From Stromatinia cepivora (lineage: Eukaryota > Ascomycota > Leotiomycetes > Helotiales > Sclerotiniaceae): a stretch of 64,000 nt of DNA. Under the pieces are notes generated by a model that was not told the DNA's origin, did no database searches, and worked only from the letters and a program-made list of their open reading frames with translations. Numbering within the stretch: position 1 is the first letter of the stretch; every line of letters begins with the position of its first letter. Made by a program: the position numbers and the translations under genes. Positions 61,143 to 64,000 of the stretch are shown in pieces. Where the stretch lies: assembly GCA_014898415.1 (NCBI GenBank), contig RCTD01000013.1:1240001-1304000 (forward strand), given 5' to 3'.

Positions 61143-62200
61143 TCATTCCAGGCTATCGGGACTTCTGGTATCACCGTGGTAGCTCGAGATCTCAGTATCA
61201 CTTAAGTTATGCAAATTCCTCATATGGGCCCTACAACTAGAGAGACCTGAAAACACCATTCCCGTTTGGCTGTCTCTGTGGTAACGACACCCTCTTTTCT
61301 GACAGTGAAAGAACCGTACAGTCTCATGAACCGCAATTTGGTGTCTATGCAAATTGATGCGATCGCCGAAAGCACTAGAACAATGAGAGCATTGGTATGG
61401 TCTGGAGCCGTAGCGTACGTGAATTGTATTTTGGTGACTTTGCAGATTGCCGCGACAGCTGAAAGTTAGAGTACAATGAGGGCATCTGAACGGTCTGGAG
61501 TGGCAGAGTACATGTTTCCTATCATGAGAAGGAGAATAAGTTCTCAGCGGATCAACAGTGGGTGCACGAATTCATGAAAACAATGTGAAATTGGAATATT
61601 CTTTTGTATTCTCCAAATCTCAATGGGATGATTCATCACAAATCAAGCAATGAGATTACAGGTTTGGGGAGAAAATTTGTGGGCTTGCTGAGGTGATGGA
61701 GGAAACATGAAAAACGTACTTCAATTTGTGGTTTTTGTCAAAAGTCTTTGTGCAATGCGGACATGAAAAACGGCTCTCTTCCACACCATTGATAGATGCC
61801 GGGGATGGGGTTGGTGTATCGGGAGGCTCATCTTCGTTTAGCAGACTGTTTATGGAAACCCTCTTTGGAGGATCAACAATTTTGGTATTGATAGGGGTCA
61901 GAGATGGGGTTGGTGTATCGGAAAGCTCATCTTCATCCAGCGGACTGTTTGTGGGAGGAGTGTTTGGGGTATCCATCATCTCGGCATGAGTTGGCGAGGA
62001 TACTTCTGAGGAATAATTGGTGTGCCAATAACATATTCCCCCAATCTCGGTTGGACTGATACGGCTGGCGGGTTCGGATATGAATAACTAGAGATGGAAG
62101 ATAAAACTTGATTTTCTTTTGAGGAATGGTTTACCTGAAAGCCTCGGTATGTATACATGGCGCGGGCAGTGGTTGTGCCTGCCGACTCCTTCTTTTTCAT
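61143..62200 (-). CDS. C2H2 zinc-finger protein
   Basis: The proposed exons are 62200-62135, 62087-61720 and 61518-61143, giving 269 residues; lengths and frames agree at both introns (47 and 201 nt, GT-AG). Three classical C2H2 fingers lie in the C-terminal half. The first is split by the second intron (CPHCTKTFDKNHKL, then KKHVLCH); the others are CPHCTLTF...H...H and CSHCSSAF...H...H. A fourth, atypical one (CQKRGC...H...H) is stretched as in some fungal proteins. The N-terminal half holds two tandem copies of an acidic DTPTPS-containing segment of about 35 residues. It is probably a DNA-binding regulator; its target is unknown. The first exon is the weakest part: the start at 62200 and the 47-nt intron rest only on frame and splice signals. 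Confidence 0.6.
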
Positions 62201-62712
62201 AGAATTGAATCGGGAAGCGACGAGGCCTAGTACAACATAGCGATGATAATGCCCCGGAAGGTTAAGAAGTACATTGCGGACGAGACACACGCTAAAGACA
62301 AGCAGCTCGTTGTCAACAATTGCGCCAATCATTCATTGGCTGGACACCTCACGTGGGGGTCGTCGACTCTGGTACGTGATTTTGCCAATCTGACCTTCAT
62401 GAAAAATGAAAGTGCATTGGCTTGGAAAACCCATTAACTAGAGAAGAAAGAGGATTAATTGATATTTCGAAAAGAAGTGTGACTGAATTCAAGTATAAAA
62501 AATAAAGCAGTGGCTCCAAAATGCTAGATATAACCTGGATTTCGTCCACTATTGCCAAGAACATCAGTATCGCCAATGCTTGATTATTGAGATCATTTTA
62601 GATATCCAAGCTCGCATCGTTTCTTCCCGAAGGCACTCTGTCGTAAATGTGATTCGCAGTCGGAGGATGTACCACCTCTCTAGACTCCATCAATCTCTCA
62701 TTCATCATCTTT
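62201..62712. other. Spacer upstream of the zinc-finger gene
   Basis: 512 bp containing the promoter of the zinc-finger gene and the 3' end of the DUF952 gene. The + strand frame at 62243-62437 has no support. Confidence 0.5.
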
Positions 62713-63257
62713 TCATCTTCTAGCCTTCCCAATCCCGTAAAGACTAAAAGGACGATCCACCTCGCCCCAACACCAACCTTCACCAGACCACCCTTCATTT
62801 CCTCTCTTCCATTCTCCCACATCATCAACCTCTTCTTTTCCAACTTTCAAGCCATTGTAGATATGAGGAAAGAACCCCGCCTTTCCCTCCGTATCCCAGC
62901 ATCCACCTACTTCCTCTGGTTGCTTCCCCACTGCATTCTCCCATTTGATGTATGGAGCTACTTTCTCGTACTTGATGCGGAGAATATAGACGTGGGATTC
63001 CTTACTGTGAAGTGTTAGTGGACGGAACAAGTGAGACTATCAGAAAGATGAAAGTTAATGCTCCAAAAAATGAAAGGAGGTTGCACATACGAGAAGAATG
63101 CATTTAAAGTCCCTAAAAGTTGTTTCGAGGTAGAGCAGTGAACAAACCCATCTCTCTTATCAAGGTCAGAGACTGGGAGGGCTTCTGGAAGAGGTGAAGA
63201 TGGCTCCGCATCTGAAGGAAGGATTTTGTAAATGTAGGTTGGATATGTTGAGGTCAT
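62713..63257 (-). CDS. DUF952 family protein
   Basis: Two exons: 63257-63091 and 63004-62713, with an 86-nt intron (GTATGT...CACAG), giving 152 residues. The N-terminal part reads YIYKILPS...LDKRDGFVHCSTSKQLLGTLNAFF, the signature of DUF952 (YKI...D..DGFIHLST..Q). The second exon reads HVYILRIKY...KWE...GCWDTEGKAGFFPHIYNGL, which closes the small alpha/beta fold; the last 25 residues are family-variable. DUF952 proteins are small and cytosolic with no established reaction. The Met at 63257 fits the usual start of the family; an upstream in-frame Met at 63338 exists. Confidence 0.85.
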
Positions 63258-63770
63258 TTTTTCTGTTTGTTGCACGTGATGAAGAGGGTGATGAAGAATG
63301 TTGATAGGAATTAGAAGGCAGTTAGTGTTAGATGGCAACGGTACTTTTGTTAAAACAAGTAGAGGAGAGTAAGTTTAAGTCTTGGAATGGTGGAGTGTGG
63401 AGTTTGTTTATGGAAGAAGTAAACGGGCGGGGAAAACCTCGGAAGATCTCTCAGGGAGGCTTTTGAATGTGACTTTATGCTGAACATCTATGTAGTGGTA
63501 CTCCCGGTGAGCTCTCCTATTCGCTACCGGTGAGCTTGTAATATTTAGCAAATGATTTTTTGCGAGTTCCTCTGCTCGATCGGTCAAACAGGCGCCGGTG
63601 CATGGACCAATGAGGGCGGGCCTAAAAAGCTACGACTTGTACACCGCCCTCACTGGCAGAATTTGTCTCGCGCCGAAAAAAAGTTGATGGAAAATATCTC
63701 TGTTATGAAGAAGAGACTTTAAGCTTCAAAAACACAAAACAACCTCAACGTCTCGAATACCTCAATCAAT
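63258..63770. promoter_or_regulatory. Divergent intergenic region DUF952 / MAK16
   Basis: The two genes start 513 bp apart on opposite strands, so both promoters lie here. An ACCGGTGAGCT-like string is repeated (CCCGGTGAGCT near 63504 and ACCGGTGAGCT near 63526). No specific factor site is claimed. Confidence 0.4.
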
Positions 63771-64000
63771 ATGTCGTCAGACGAAATTGTCTGGCAGGTT
63801 ATTAATCAACAATTCTGCTCGTTCAAGCTCAAGTAAGTTGATTGATTATATACATGGCGATTTTCGTCTACTAATGATGTCCAGGACTACGAAGGATCAA
63901 ACTTTCTGTCGCAATGAATACAATGTAACTGGTCTTTGTAATCGACAATCATGCCCCCTTGCGAATTCTAGATATGCAACCATTCGCGCAAATCCTCAAA
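63771..64000 (+). CDS. MAK16: MAK16 ribosome-biogenesis protein (5' part)
   Basis: Exon 1 is 63771-63832 and exon 2 starts at 63885 and runs off the window; the 52-nt intron has a GTAAGT donor and CCAG acceptor. The first residues ([20 protein letters not shown], then [20 protein letters not shown]) are the highly conserved N-terminus of MAK16, a nucleolar protein of 60S subunit assembly that works with RPF1 on pre-rRNA. The cysteines at FC, FC, LC and SC of this segment form the family's zinc-binding/iron-sulphur-like cluster. The gene is cut by the window end after about 59 codons. It is transcribed away from the DUF952 gene. Confidence 0.95.

Noticed and set aside
62243..62437. Plus-strand frame of 64 codons upstream of the zinc-finger gene
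   Set aside because: Partly antisense to the long alternative frame of the zinc-finger gene; no motif.

Overview
The window looks like nuclear DNA of a filamentous ascomycete (Pezizomycotina). The evidence is short spliceosomal introns of 45-100 nt, orthologues of fungal housekeeping and polarity genes (MAK16, a BUD4/anillin-type protein, an FHIP protein, a LaeA-like methyltransferase), and a 36-kb AT-rich block of mutated retrotransposons typical of repeat-induced point mutation (RIP). A leotiomycete such as a Sclerotiniaceae member would fit, but that placement is only an inference.

Layout. Positions 1-6143 are gene-poor: one doubtful open frame (190-660), a degenerate satellite-like array (~2.4-6.1 kb, unit about 180 bp), a palindromic element with a 12-bp tandem repeat at its centre (3471-3915) and a 99-bp hairpin (5638-5736). 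Positions 6144-42086 are one nested transposon cluster. Positions 42087-43496 are a spacer with a strongly G-depleted + strand. From 43.5 kb on lies a normal gene-bearing segment: an FHIP/RAI16-type protein (-), a secreted Ser/Thr-rich glycoprotein (-), a 3.7-kb unassigned spacer, a BUD4/anillin-like PH protein (+), a LaeA-like SAM methyltransferase (-), a C2H2 zinc-finger protein (-), a DUF952 protein (-) and the 5' end of MAK16 (+).

The nested cluster can be taken apart exactly from terminal repeats and target-site duplications. A TIR element of about 800 bp (TA duplication) was hit by Copia-1 (6890-42027, duplication GATTT). Copia-1 was then hit by Gypsy-B (7087-22982, GTAAC), by Copia-D of a second family (25467-33733, AATAC) and by Copia-3 in reverse orientation (35053-40533, CTAAC). 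Gypsy-B was in turn hit by Copia-2 (7848-15007, TTTAC) and by a gag-only LTR element, C-2 (17538-19211, GACTT), which sits inside the reverse-transcriptase domain. Copia-2 was finally hit by C-1 (7861-9535, ATAAG) inside its own 5' LTR. Removing the insertions leaves three Copia-A copies of 5479, 5480 and 5481 bp and a Gypsy-B of 7052 bp, which is strong internal proof of the model. Every coding region in the block is broken by stops.

The host genes form no obvious pathway or cluster. They are ordinary euchromatic genes (endosome-dynein adaptor, septum/bud-site landmark, ribosome biogenesis, regulators) next to a silenced, RIP-mutated island with sharp edges.
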